Of a stretch of DNA of 64,000 bases, positions 37,792-47,432 are shown piece by piece. Numbering within the stretch: position 1 is the first letter of the stretch; every line of letters starts with the position of its first letter. The notes beneath the pieces were generated by a model, which made no database searches, was not told the origin of the DNA, and was given only the letters and a program-made list of their open reading frames with translations. This DNA comes from Candidatus Acidiferrum typicum (GTDB taxonomy: Bacteria > Acidobacteriota > Terriglobia > Acidiferrales > UBA7541), in the NCBI GenBank assembly GCA_002478115.1, contig DLMH01000158.1, positions 1 through 64,000 of the forward strand, given 5' to 3'. Position numbers and translations under genes: made by a program.

Positions 37792-38629
37792 CGGCGGAAC
37801 GGCAGAACGCCAGTTCATCCGCTTCACCCGCCTGCAGCGGATCCTGCACATCTGCATGATCGTGAGCTTCATGAGCCTGGCGCTGACGGGATTGACCCTG
37901 AAGTTCTCCTACACCAAATGGGCGGCGGTGCTTTCTCATCTGCTCGGGGGATTCGAGAGCGCGGGCTACATTCACCGGAGTGCTGCGGTAGTGATGTTCG
38001 GAGTTTTCATCACCCATCTGGTGGACCTGTACCAGTTGAAGAAAAGGGAGCACGGTTCGTGGCGCGCGCTGCTGCTGGGACCCAGCAGCATGCTCCCCAC
38101 CCGAAGAGACTTGGCTGAGTTTGTGGCCACGCTGAAGTGGTTTGTAGGCCAAGGCGAACGGCCTGCCTATGGCCGCTGGACGTACTGGGAAAAATTCGAC
38201 TATTTCGCGGTGTTTTGGGGGATCACAGTGATCGGCTCTACCGGACTCACGCTGTGGTTCCCGGTGTTCTTCACGCGCTTCTTGCCGGGGTGGTTCCTCA
38301 ACGTCGCCACCATCATTCACAGCGACGAGGCCCTGCTCGCCACCGGCTTCATCTTTACCGTGCATTTCTTCAATACCCACTTGCGGCCCGAAAAGTTTCC
38401 CATGGACGTCACCATATTCACCGGGCGCATGCCGCTGGAAGAGTTAAAAAGGGACAAGCCAAGGGAGTATGAAGCGCTGGTGGCTAACGGGAAGCTGGAG
38501 GGAAAAATGGAGGAGGCTTATCCACAGATCGTTATCCGTGCGATTCGAGCCTTCGCCTGGGTTGCGCTAGCGGTGGGGTTCTGCATTGTGCTGTGGATCA
38601 TTTATGCGATGTTATTCGCGTACCGCTAG
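37784..38629 (+). CDS. Cytochrome b-type membrane subunit (formate dehydrogenase gamma/b561-like)
   Basis: The product has 281 residues from the ATG at 37784 (AAGGAGAG upstream). Hydrophobic helices occur at about 25-45, 65-85, 140-165, 185-205 and 255-278, with His residues positioned as b-haem ligands: LQRILHICMIVSFMSLALTG, GYIHRSAAVVMFG and IIHSDEALLATGFIFTVHFF. It would oxidise quinol at the cytoplasmic membrane and feed the multihaem partners encoded on either side. The C-terminal domain of the next gene product is homologous, so the locus has two b-type modules. Confidence 0.88.
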   Translation: MSNGGTAERQFIRFTRLQRILHICMIVSFMSLALTGLTLKFSYTKWAAVLSHLLGGFESAGYIHRSAAVVMFGVFITHLVDLYQLKKREHGSWRALLLGPSSMLPTRRDLAEFVATLKWFVGQGERPAYGRWTYWEKFDYFAVFWGITVIGSTGLTLWFPVFFTRFLPGWFLNVATIIHSDEALLATGFIFTVHFFNTHLRPEKFPMDVTIFTGRMPLEELKRDKPREYEALVANGKLEGKMEEAYPQIVIRAIRAFAWVALAVGFCIVLWIIYAMLFAYR

Positions 38630-38667
38630 AGTCGAATTGCGGTCGAATTGTGGAGAAGGGTGTTGAG

Positions 38668-40764
38668 ATGCTCGCGACGCTGGTTGCACTGGTTTATCTG
38701 ACTCTGGCTTTGCCCGCGCCGGCCGCCGACCAGGAATGTCTGGCGTGTCATGGGCAAGCGGGGATGAAGTCCGACAAGGGCAAGGACATCTACGTGAATC
38801 CTGCGAAACATGCAGCCAGCGCGCATGCGATCCTGGGCTGCTCCGATTGCCACACCGCCATCAAGGATTTCCCGCACCCCGCCAAGATTACCAAGGTGCA
38901 GTGCACGACGTGCCACGCGGACGAAGCGAAGGCTTACGCTGGGAGCGTGCACGCGATTTTGGGTGAAACGGCGTGTGCCACGTGCCATGGCAGCGTGCAT
39001 GAATTGACTTCCGCCGCCGCACTCCTACCCGGCAAATGCGCGGAATGCCATGCAGACGAAGTGAAGAGTCTTGCGGAGAGCATCCACGGCCAGGCGGCAA
39101 AGAATGACGACCCCGATGCGCCTAAATGCACCTCATGCCATGGCGCCATTCATACCGTGAAGGCCGCGAGCGAGCCGGACTCCACGGTTGCTCGCAAGAA
39201 CCTGGCGGACACTTGCGCAAAATGCCACAGCGATGCCGGATTTTTGTCGCGGCACAAGATTCCTATCGCTCATCCCGTCGAGTCTTACAAACAGAGCGTT
39301 CACGGCCGCGCGGTGGCTTCGGGCAACGAAAAAGCGGCGGACTGTAGTAGTTGCCATGGCAGCCACGACATCTACCCTGCCCGCGATGCACGTTCCAACG
39401 TGAATCACTGGAAAGTGCCGGAGACCTGCGGGCAATGCCACAAGGAAATCGCCCGGCAGTTCAATGAGAGTGTCCACGGAGAAGCGGTCAAGGCCGGCGT
39501 GCGGGATGCACCCGTTTGCACCGACTGCCACGGCGAGCACCTGATCATGGACCCGAGCAACCCGGCTTCGCCCTTAAGTGCCGCCAATATTTCCGCGGAA
39601 ACCTGCGGGCGTTGCCATGGCGATCCCCGCTTGGCCCTGCGCTATAATCTGCCAGCGGATCGCCTGCCATCCTATGCCGGCAGCTATCACGGGCTGGCTC
39701 TCGAAGGCGGGAAACTGACCGCAGCAAATTGCGCTTCGTGCCATGGCGTGCACGACATTCTCCCTTCGAGCGATCCTCGCTCGACCGTCAATGCCGCAAA
39801 TCTGCCGAAAACGTGCGGCCAGTGCCACAAGGGAGCGGCTGAGACGCGCTATGCCATCGGGCCCGTGCACGTGCAGACGAATGCCGGCCCCAATCATCCG
39901 GTGGTGAAATGGATCCGCTGGACGTACTGGGTGCTGATCCCGTTCACTCTGGGATTCATGCTGCTGCACAACCTGCTGGACCTGCTGGCGAAACTGATTC
40001 GGCGGCGGCCGCGTCAGGAAACCAGCGAAGTTGCGGTGCGGATGAATCTGGGATTCCGGATCGCGCACTGGGGGGTGATGGCGAGCTTCCCCACGCTGGT
40101 GGTGACGGGGTTTGCGCTGAAGTACCCAGAGAGTTGGTGGGCGCGCCCACTGATGATGTGGGAATCGAACGCGGGATTGCGAGGCGGACTGCATCGCACG
40201 GCCGCGATCGTGCTGATTGCGGCGACGCTCTACCATTTCATCCATTTGGTGCTGAAGAAGCGCGACCGCAGATTCCTTACGGCGATGATCCCCACGATCA
40301 AAGACGCGACGGACATGTTGGATGTCTTCCGTTACAACCTGGGGCTCACCAAGGAAGAGCCAAAATTCGCGAAGTTCAACTATGCGGAAAAAATGGAGTA
40401 TTGGGCCTTTCTGTGGGGCACGGTGGTGATGGGCCTCACCGGCTTTCTACTGTGGTTCAATAATTTCACGTTGCGGAATTTCCCGAAGTGGGTGGCGGAC
40501 GCCGCGACCGCCGTGCACTGGTACGAAGCGCTGCTGGCGACCTTCTCGATCCTGATCTGGCACTTTTACCTGGTGATCTTCGACCCTGTGGTCTATCCGA
40601 TGGACACAGCCTGGCTCAACGGGAAAATACCCGCGGACCACTACCGGCATACGCGGCTCGGTTATTACCGGGAGTTGGGGCGCGCGGGTTTGCTGGAAAC
40701 CCCGGAAGAGCCGGATTCAGAGGAAAGCCAGCAGGAAATGGCGCACGGAAAGGAGCCGATCTGA
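38668..40764 (+). CDS. 13-haem cytochrome c fused to b-type cytochrome (CbcL-like)
   Basis: The product has 698 residues from the ATG at 38668 (GAGAAGGG upstream). A signal peptide is followed by 13 CxxCH motifs, CLACH to CGQCH, in repeats such as ESIHGQAAKNDDPDAPKCTS. From about residue 415 a membrane b-type domain follows (WIRWTYWVLIPFTLGFMLLH, FRIAHWGVMASFPTLVVTGF, LHRTAAIVLIAATLYHFIHL, WYEALLATFSILIWHFYLVI). A c/b fusion of this kind recalls Geobacter CbcL, a quinone-linked inner-membrane protein of metal respiration; equivalence here is inference. It is the last gene of the operon. Confidence 0.9.
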   Translation: MLATLVALVYLTLALPAPAADQECLACHGQAGMKSDKGKDIYVNPAKHAASAHAILGCSDCHTAIKDFPHPAKITKVQCTTCHADEAKAYAGSVHAILGETACATCHGSVHELTSAAALLPGKCAECHADEVKSLAESIHGQAAKNDDPDAPKCTSCHGAIHTVKAASEPDSTVARKNLADTCAKCHSDAGFLSRHKIPIAHPVESYKQSVHGRAVASGNEKAADCSSCHGSHDIYPARDARSNVNHWKVPETCGQCHKEIARQFNESVHGEAVKAGVRDAPVCTDCHGEHLIMDPSNPASPLSAANISAETCGRCHGDPRLALRYNLPADRLPSYAGSYHGLALEGGKLTAANCASCHGVHDILPSSDPRSTVNAANLPKTCGQCHKGAAETRYAIGPVHVQTNAGPNHPVVKWIRWTYWVLIPFTLGFMLLHNLLDLLAKLIRRRPRQETSEVAVRMNLGFRIAHWGVMASFPTLVVTGFALKYPESWWARPLMMWESNAGLRGGLHRTAAIVLIAATLYHFIHLVLKKRDRRFLTAMIPTIKDATDMLDVFRYNLGLTKEEPKFAKFNYAEKMEYWAFLWGTVVMGLTGFLLWFNNFTLRNFPKWVADAATAVHWYEALLATFSILIWHFYLVIFDPVVYPMDTAWLNGKIPADHYRHTRLGYYRELGRAGLLETPEEPDSEESQQEMAHGKEPI

Positions 40765-40855
40765 AGATCGGCCACTACAAACCCAAGAGAAATGCGACCA
40801 CCCTTGTGGCGGCCGCCACTTCCTCAGGAGAAAGACACTCTGACGGAGTTGCTCA

Positions 40856-40890
40856 CGGCGCCAAAACGGCGGCAAGCCGCCGCACTCCAA
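40856..40890. repeat. GGCGGC/GCCGCC palindromic repeat, copy 3
   Basis: AAACGGCGGCAAGCCGCCGC is followed by ACTCCAA. It lies between convergent genes and belongs with 2061-2098. About 75 bp upstream is a partial copy of the other repeat (CTACAAACCCAAGAG). Confidence 0.65.
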
Positions 40891-40965
40891 GATGCTTGAC
40901 CGCGGCCACCTACTGCCGTTAGCTGCGCAAACCCGCCCAGCACCTTTTCATGTGAAAAATTCAGG

Positions 40966-41775
40966 TTAGCGGCGGGAGCGGTCCTTGCGGACGGCTTCGT
41001 CGATGAGGGCGTCGAGTTCCGCGCGGCTGAGCGTGACTTCATCGGCGTTGGATTCGCCGGTGTCGCAAGTTTCCGGCAACTCGGCGCCGCCGCCCGGAGG
41101 AGGGGTGACGAAATACCTGGCGCGGGCGGCCATGAGCTTGGCGACTTCGCGCGTGGAGAGCAGTTGGGGCTCGCCGACGAGCTTGGCGGCAAGGGTGATT
41201 CTTGCGAAGTGCTCGAGCGTTTCCATGCGGAAGAAGGCGGTGAGCAGATCGGGCCCGCAGGTGGTGGCCCCATGATTGGCAAGAAGGAGCGCGTCGTAGT
41301 GAGGCACGTAAGGTTCGAGTACCGCGCACAGATCTGGCGTGCCAGGAGTGGCGTAACGAACGAGAGGAACTTTGCCGAGGCCGACGATTACTTCGGGAAG
41401 AAGCGCCTGGTCGAGGCCAAGGCCCGCGACGGCGAAACCCGTGGCGGTCGGCGGATGGCTATGGCAAATCGCGTTGACATCGGGGCGCATGCGATAAAAA
41501 AGAAGATGCATGGCGGCTTCGGAAGAGATTTTGCGGTCACCCTGAAGATGCGTGCCCTCCATATCCATGATGACGAGGTCCTCGGGCGCCATCATGCCTT
41601 TGTTGACACAGGTGGGCGTGGTGAGAATGCGTTCGGCATCCAAACGAACGGAGAGATTGCCTTCTCCGGCGACGATATAGCCGCGTTCGTACAACCAGCG
41701 GCCAACGCGGCAAATCTCGCGACGATACTGATCTTCCAAGAGTGCGGAAGTTCCAGGCGATGAGTCCGAGGGCAC
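40966..41775 (-). CDS. Class II aldolase/adducin family protein
   Basis: The product has 269 residues from a GTG at 41775 with GGAAGGAG seven bases upstream. The N-terminal GNLSVRLDAERILTTPTCVN matches the fuculose-1-phosphate aldolase/RhaD fold. The zinc-binding His pair is in ICHSHPPTATGFAVAG and the third His in ANHGATTCG. Members cleave or epimerise phosphorylated sugars. The C-terminal extension of about 50 residues is Glu/Asp-rich. It is alone, so the substrate is not indicated. Confidence 0.9.
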   Translation of the reverse strand: MPSDSSPGTSALLEDQYRREICRVGRWLYERGYIVAGEGNLSVRLDAERILTTPTCVNKGMMAPEDLVIMDMEGTHLQGDRKISSEAAMHLLFYRMRPDVNAICHSHPPTATGFAVAGLGLDQALLPEVIVGLGKVPLVRYATPGTPDLCAVLEPYVPHYDALLLANHGATTCGPDLLTAFFRMETLEHFARITLAAKLVGEPQLLSTREVAKLMAARARYFVTPPPGGGAELPETCDTGESNADEVTLSRAELDALIDEAVRKDRSRR

Positions 41776-41888
41776 GGTAAGGACTCCTTCCTCGACCGTA
41801 AAGCGGTACGATTCAGTTTAAATCATGCGACCGCGCACGCCAAGTGGGACAAAGAGTACGCCGCGTGGCGCCGAAAACCAAGAAAAAA

Positions 41889-43160
41889 TCAGGCGTAGAT
41901 GCCGCGCAGTTTCAGAGCCGTAGCCACACGGTTGATCGCCACCATGTAGGCGGCAATGCGGTTGTTGACGCGGTGGAGTTCGGCGTAGCGAACCACTTCG
42001 TCGAAGGCGCGATCCATAACGTCAAAAAGGCGCTCATTGACTTCGCTCTCGCGCCAGAAGAAGCCCTGGCGGTCCTGCACCCACTCGAAGTAGCTGACCG
42101 TGACGCCGCCGGCATTCCCGAGAATATCGGGGACGGTGAAAATACCCTTGGCGTCGATGATGGCGTCGGCCTGCCAGGTGGTGGGGCCGTTGGCGCCTTC
42201 GCAGAGGACTTTGGTCTGGACCTGATGAGCGTTCTGCTCGGTGATCTGGTTTTCGATGGCGGCGGGGATAAGAACGTCGCAAGGCTGGAAGAGAACGTCG
42301 CGGGCGCTCATCTTGACGCCGCCGACGGGAAGTTCCTGCAAGGGTCTTTTCTGGGTATAGACCCAGTCAATAACTTTGGGAACGTCAAAACCTTTCTCGT
42401 TGTAAAGGCCGCCGCCGATATCGGCGAGGCCGATGATTTTGTAGCCGGCCTTTTGCATCAACTCGGCAGCAAGAGAGCCAACGTTACCGAATCCCTGAAT
42501 GATGACGCGGGTGCTTTCTTTTTTCATGCCGAGCTTGGCCATGGCTTTATCAACGCAGATCATGACACCGCGGCCGGTGGCTTCCCGGCGGCCGCGCGAG
42601 CCGCCCAGTTCGATGGGCTTGCCGGTAACGACGGCGGTGGTGGCCTGGCGGGTGTGCATGGAGTAGGTGTCCATGACCCAAGCCATGGTCTGCTCATTGG
42701 TGCCGACGTCCGGAGCGGGAACATCGCGCTCCGGGCCAAGCCAGTCCGAAAGTTCGGCAGTGTAGCGGCGGGTGAGGCGCTCGAGTTCGCCGCGGGACAT
42801 TTTGCGGGGATCGCAGATGATGCCGCCCTTGGCGCCACCAAAGGGAATGTCGACCACGGCGCATTTCCAGGTCATCCAGGCAGCAAGGGCACGGACTTCA
42901 TCGAGGCTGACGTCGGGGGCAAAACGGATGCCGCCCTTGCCGGGGCCGCGTACGGTGGAGTGAAGGACGCGATAACCGGTGAAGACTTCGAGCTGGCCAT
43001 TGTCCATGCCAACGGGAATGTAGAGGGTAATTTCCTTGTCGGGATATTTAAGGTAACGATAGACGCCTTGCTCGAGACCAAGTTTGTTCGCGGCCACTTC
43101 AAAACGCGCTTCGGCGTTTTGGTAGACATTCATTTCTTCAGGCACAAGCGTTTGGGGCAT
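41889..43160 (-). CDS. gdhA: Glu/Leu/Phe/Val dehydrogenase (glutamate dehydrogenase)
   Basis: The product has 423 residues from the ATG at 43160, after GAGGAG; the open frame continues 32 codons upstream without support. The catalytic segment [20 protein letters not shown] and Lys-containing FGGAKGGI are present, with [19 protein letters not shown] and the NAD(P)-binding [14 protein letters not shown]. Length and sequence suit hexameric glutamate dehydrogenase, which interconverts glutamate and 2-oxoglutarate plus ammonia. Coenzyme preference cannot be told. It is monocistronic. Confidence 0.95.
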   Translation of the reverse strand: MPQTLVPEEMNVYQNAEARFEVAANKLGLEQGVYRYLKYPDKEITLYIPVGMDNGQLEVFTGYRVLHSTVRGPGKGGIRFAPDVSLDEVRALAAWMTWKCAVVDIPFGGAKGGIICDPRKMSRGELERLTRRYTAELSDWLGPERDVPAPDVGTNEQTMAWVMDTYSMHTRQATTAVVTGKPIELGGSRGRREATGRGVMICVDKAMAKLGMKKESTRVIIQGFGNVGSLAAELMQKAGYKIIGLADIGGGLYNEKGFDVPKVIDWVYTQKRPLQELPVGGVKMSARDVLFQPCDVLIPAAIENQITEQNAHQVQTKVLCEGANGPTTWQADAIIDAKGIFTVPDILGNAGGVTVSYFEWVQDRQGFFWRESEVNERLFDVMDRAFDEVVRYAELHRVNNRIAAYMVAINRVATALKLRGIYA

Positions 43161-43550
43161 GCAAAAGTCTCCTCTGCCCAGTCGGACCGCCCTGCTATCA
43201 ACGGGGCTGCGAAATTCGGCCTGTGAGAGACGCGCAGGCGCGAAAAGAAGGGCCAAGTGGGAAGAATGGAGGCGGGCTACCTACCCGCTGGACCTGCCAA
43301 TTGGCCGGGGGGCCAGTATACGAAGGGGAATGGCCAATCGCAAGGCAGAGGTACAGATATGAATTGAAAGGGTACATCGTTACACCCCAGTGGAGTTGAA
43401 GTGTGTGAGTCCAAAGAGAGGAGGGAGACGGCCGCGCGGCTGGGAGAGAAGCGGGCAATGCGCGGCGGTTAAATAGAGTGATCCGGTAGGGGGCTTCGAG
43501 CAGGAGAAATTGGGTGAAGAGCAGTCTGTAATGCGCAAGGGAGTGGCGCG
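43161..43550. other. Intergenic region, nothing recognised
   Basis: About 390 bp separate two minus-strand genes. Open frames here are short and compositionally unlike the neighbours. I see no repeat copy, RNA gene or clear terminator. It should contain the gdhA promoter. Confidence 0.4.
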
Positions 43551-45749
43551 TTATCGGCCGCGGAAATGAACGGTGACAGCGACGTGGACCGGAGTGGCTT
43601 TGCCGTTCAACTGCGCCGGCTCGTATTTCCATTGCTTGACGGCGTTCAGAGCCGCCTGATGGAGCAAAGCGGGGCCTGAGATGATTTTGACGGAGCTGAC
43701 ATTGCCGGTTACGTCGATGAGGGCGTCGATGTTGACGTCACCCGAGACGTTCTCGGCTCTGGCGGTTGCCGGATAGATGGGAGGAACCGATTTGAGCAAG
43801 CGGGCTTGCTTGAGGTCTCCGCCGACGGGAAGAGGAGCGGTGGGTTCCTTGGGACGGCCAGCGGCCAGACCGGCGATGGGATCCGCAATGGAAGATTGAT
43901 TGGCGTCAATGGAGGGCTCGGATTCGTTGCCCGTCTGAGAATCACCGGCACGATTGACAACGGGAGTGGCGAGGTGGACTTCGCCGACAGCAGGCTTTTT
44001 GGGTTCCTCAACGGGAGGAGTATTGCGGGCAGTCGTTATGGGATTCTTGGCGGCGGGCGAAGCGGCCAGCACGGCGGTTGTAGCGGCGTTCGCAGGAGAC
44101 TCGCTGTGAATTACAGGTGAGCTTGTGGGTGCGGGAGCCGCCTTGGTTAGGCTAACAGTGGGAGCCGCGGGTTGCGACGCATAAGTGGACACGGCCGCGG
44201 GAAAGAAATTTGCGGCTTGCGCGGGCGCTGGCTTTGAAGCGAGCAGGCTCGAGATCAGATTGCCCGGCTGGCGCATGTACCACACAACACCGGCAGCAAG
44301 AAGAAGCGTGGCGGCAATGGCGATCAAGAGGCCCTTCTTTGAGCGGGAGGCAACGGCTGGCGTGGGGGTGCTGGATTCGCCGAGTAACTGTCCCCCGAAG
44401 GTGGCGGAATGCGGGCGGCGGTGGAACTCGGTGACGCCATCCGCAGGAGATTCCTCAGAAGCAGAGAGCGAAGCCGGAAGAGTATCGGAAAGTGCGGGAA
44501 GCTCGGGGACAGCGAGGGGTTCGGCGGTGGTGGATTCCGATTCACGCGCCAGAGGAACGAGCCAGGCAGGAACCTTGACCTGTTCGGCAGCAAGCGAGGG
44601 AGGCACGAAATTGCGAACTGGGGCAGCCGGCTTGATCTCGGCAGGTGCAGCAGGCTTCAGGCCTGCTTGTGCGAATTGCAGGAGCTTATCGGCAACTTCC
44701 GGCATAGGAGATTCTGTTTTCGCAATACCTGCAGGAACCGGGGAAGACGGCGGCTTTACGGGAGTCTCCGTGAAGAGAAGAGAGCTGAGCTGCTCCTGAA
44801 GGCGCGCGGTTTGCAGCTTGAGCTGCTCGGTGGAGGGTTCGGCGGGTGCTGGAGCGGCTTCGATTTTGGGAGATTCGGTGGGTGCGGGCTTGGCTTCGGA
44901 AACGGCCGGAGATTCGAAGAGCGAAGAGATGGCCGCCGCGAAATCTGGCGACGGGAGGGAAAGAGGTACACGCTTAGTGGCGACGGGTACCGGTCTTGCG
45001 GCTACCGGTAGCGGAGGCGGAGGAATAACAGGGGCGACGGTGACAGCTTGCTCGGCCACGGGGGCTATGACAGGGGGAGCAGGAGGCGGCGCGACAATGT
45101 TCACGGGCGCGGGAGAAATCAGGGACGCGGGTTTTGGAGCCGGAGGAGGTGGAAGCTCAACAGCGGACTTCACGGGGGCAGGAATCGCAGGCACGGAGGA
45201 AACTGGCGCCGCAGGCTTTGCGGCAACCGGAGGAGCGGCCGGAGGAGGTGGAACGGCCTTGGGTGGAACAGGGACGGCGGGAACAGCCGCGCGCGGCGCG
45301 GGGTGCGCGCTTACAGGAGCGGGTGCGGCGGAAACGGGGCGATCGGAGGGAAAACGCATGCCCCAGAAACCGACGGCAGGCTCGGTGAATTCGAGTTCCA
45401 CGTATCCTGTGACGCTGCGATAATTTTTCGATTTAATGACCTGGCAGACGACTTCCTTTTTGGTTTTTTCGTTGGTGAGGAAAACGAGCTGGCCGGGCGC
45501 GAGGGAAGAAGCGAGGCGGATGACGGCGCCGTGGCTGAAGACCAGGACGGTCTTGGTATTTTCGGAAAAAGGCTCGCGCTTGTCCGAGCCTTCAACGGTG
45601 CGGGCGCCGTTCACGGTAACCGGGATTTCCAGAGCGACAGGCTGAGGGCGGGCGGGGGATTCGTCTCTGGCTTTCGAGACGGTGGTGGCCGGAGCAGCAG
45701 AGGTGGGCGTCGCAACCGCAGTTTCCGAATCTTTCACAATGGGTAGCAT
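43551..45749 (-). CDS. PilZ-like domain and TonB C-terminal domain protein
   Basis: The product has 732 residues from the ATG at 45749. A PilZ-like domain is at about residues 55-140 (FSHGAVIRLASSLAPGQLVF, YVELEFTEPAVGFWGMRF). A very long Pro/Ala-rich region follows, then a single membrane helix at about 480 (KKGLLIAIAATLLLAAGVVWYM), another Pro/Ala/Thr-rich stretch, and the TonB C-terminal domain (PPIYPATARAENVSGDVNID ... AALNAVKQWKYEPAQLNGK). The helix places PilZ in the cytoplasm and TonB in the periplasm, suggesting c-di-GMP or envelope signalling linked to TonB. No ExbB/ExbD genes adjoin it. Confidence 0.85.
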   Translation of the reverse strand: MLPIVKDSETAVATPTSAAPATTVSKARDESPARPQPVALEIPVTVNGARTVEGSDKREPFSENTKTVLVFSHGAVIRLASSLAPGQLVFLTNEKTKKEVVCQVIKSKNYRSVTGYVELEFTEPAVGFWGMRFPSDRPVSAAPAPVSAHPAPRAAVPAVPVPPKAVPPPPAAPPVAAKPAAPVSSVPAIPAPVKSAVELPPPPAPKPASLISPAPVNIVAPPPAPPVIAPVAEQAVTVAPVIPPPPLPVAARPVPVATKRVPLSLPSPDFAAAISSLFESPAVSEAKPAPTESPKIEAAPAPAEPSTEQLKLQTARLQEQLSSLLFTETPVKPPSSPVPAGIAKTESPMPEVADKLLQFAQAGLKPAAPAEIKPAAPVRNFVPPSLAAEQVKVPAWLVPLARESESTTAEPLAVPELPALSDTLPASLSASEESPADGVTEFHRRPHSATFGGQLLGESSTPTPAVASRSKKGLLIAIAATLLLAAGVVWYMRQPGNLISSLLASKPAPAQAANFFPAAVSTYASQPAAPTVSLTKAAPAPTSSPVIHSESPANAATTAVLAASPAAKNPITTARNTPPVEEPKKPAVGEVHLATPVVNRAGDSQTGNESEPSIDANQSSIADPIAGLAAGRPKEPTAPLPVGGDLKQARLLKSVPPIYPATARAENVSGDVNIDALIDVTGNVSSVKIISGPALLHQAALNAVKQWKYEPAQLNGKATPVHVAVTVHFRGR

Positions 45750-46015
45750 AGCGCGCTCGCTCAAAAAGGAATTTGGAATGGCAGCCCTGCGAAGACAGAG
45801 CTCCACTGATCTACTTCTTTATGGTGGGGTGGGTGGGGATGGGGGCCTATAGTACTTGGGTACTACGATGGAAACAGAGAGGCGTGAAAGTGTGGCGGAG
45901 GGCCGCAGAGAAGTCCGGAGAGCCGCCTGGGGACTCGGCGAGGGTGGGAAAATCGCCCTCACGGAAGCGATTGCGGATTCTGTGGTAGTGTCACGAAGAG
46001 GAGCCCATTCCCGTC

Positions 46016-47374
46016 ATGGCGATCCGCACCATCATTGAACCATTCCGTATCAAGAGCGTTGAACCCATCCGCAGGACATCGCGGGAAGAGCGGCAAAAAC
46101 TGATCGAAGCCGCGGGCTACAATCTTTTTCTCGTCGCGTCGGAAGCGATCCTGATAGACCTGCTGACGGATTCGGGCACGTCGGCAATGTCCACGGAGCA
46201 GTGGGCGGCGATGATGCGCGGGGACGAATCGTACGCGGGGTCGCCGAGCTTCACGAGGTTTCGTGAATCGGTGCAGGCGATATTCGGATTTCGGCACGTG
46301 ATTCCGACGCACCAGGGGCGCGCGGCGGAACGCATCCTGTTCAACGTGATGTGCAAGAAGGGCGACATCGTGCCGAACAACACGCACTTCGACACGACGC
46401 GCGCCAACTGCGAATTTGTAGGTGCTACGGCGCTGGATATACCCATCCTCGAGGCGAAGCAGCCGAGCCACCTGCACCCGTTCAAGGGGAACATGGACGT
46501 GGCGCGGCTTGCCGAGGTGATCGCGCGGGAAGGGGCGAAGAAAATTCCGCTGGTGATGCTGACGATCACGAACAATTCCGGCGGGGGCCAGCCGGTTTCC
46601 ATGGCCAATATCCGGGAAGTGAAGCAGGTCTGCCGGAAGCATGGCATCCCGCTGTACATTGACGCGTGCCGGTTCGCGGAAAACGCGTACTTCATCAAGC
46701 TTCGCGAAGAGGGGTATGCCGACAAAACGCCGCGCAACATCGCGCGGGAGATGTTCGCCCATGCCGATGGGTGCACGATGTCCGCGAAGAAAGATGGCCT
46801 GGCGAATATTGGAGGCTTTCTTTGCACCAACGAGGACACCCTGGCGCAGCAAGAAAAGGATTTGCTGATTTTGACCGAAGGATTTCCGACGTACGGCGGG
46901 CTTGCAGGGCGCGACCTGGAAGCCATCGCCGTGGGCTTGAATGAGGCGCTGGAGGAAGAGTATTTGAAGTACCGCATCGCCTCGACGGCGTTTTTGGGCA
47001 ACCACATCGCCAGCGAAGGCGTGCCGATTGTGCAGCCTCCGGGCGGACACGCAATTTATTTGGATGCGCGGGCGTTTCTGCCGCACATTCCCACGGCGCA
47101 ATTTCCCGGCGTGGCGCTGGCGGTGGAGCTTTATCTCGAGGGAGGGATCCGGTCCGTTGAAATTGGTTCGCTGATGTTCGGGGAGCACGCGCAGATGGAC
47201 CTGGTGCGGCTGGCCATTCCGCGGCGAGTGTACACGCAGAGCCACATCGAGTACGTCGTGGAAGTGATCCTGGACGTGTGGCGGCGGCGCGAAAAGATTC
47301 CGGGGTACGAGCTGGTGCATCAGGCGCCTTTCTTGCGGCACTTCACGGCGAAGCTGAAGCCGCTTGCGCGGTAA
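46016..47374 (+). CDS. Tryptophanase/tyrosine phenol-lyase family beta-eliminating lyase
   Basis: The product has 452 residues; GAGGAG lies about 11 bases before the ATG. It is a fold-type I PLP enzyme: RGDESYAGSPSFTRF, IPTHQGRAAERILF, LTITNNSGGGQPVSMANIRE, YIDACRFAENAYFI, and SAKKDGLANIGGFL with PLP-binding Lys259. It is related to both tryptophanase and tyrosine phenol-lyase. At the position where tyrosine phenol-lyase has its substrate-binding Arg in SMERG, this protein reads SVEIG, as in tryptophanase. On that basis indole formation from tryptophan is more likely. No tnaB permease or tnaC leader is seen. Confidence 0.88.
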   Translation: MAIRTIIEPFRIKSVEPIRRTSREERQKLIEAAGYNLFLVASEAILIDLLTDSGTSAMSTEQWAAMMRGDESYAGSPSFTRFRESVQAIFGFRHVIPTHQGRAAERILFNVMCKKGDIVPNNTHFDTTRANCEFVGATALDIPILEAKQPSHLHPFKGNMDVARLAEVIAREGAKKIPLVMLTITNNSGGGQPVSMANIREVKQVCRKHGIPLYIDACRFAENAYFIKLREEGYADKTPRNIAREMFAHADGCTMSAKKDGLANIGGFLCTNEDTLAQQEKDLLILTEGFPTYGGLAGRDLEAIAVGLNEALEEEYLKYRIASTAFLGNHIASEGVPIVQPPGGHAIYLDARAFLPHIPTAQFPGVALAVELYLEGGIRSVEIGSLMFGEHAQMDLVRLAIPRRVYTQSHIEYVVEVILDVWRRREKIPGYELVHQAPFLRHFTAKLKPLAR

Positions 47375-47432
47375 GGTTGCACCCGCAAATTGAGGGATTC
47401 CATTGCAAAAGCAAATTGGCCGCAATACGCGA

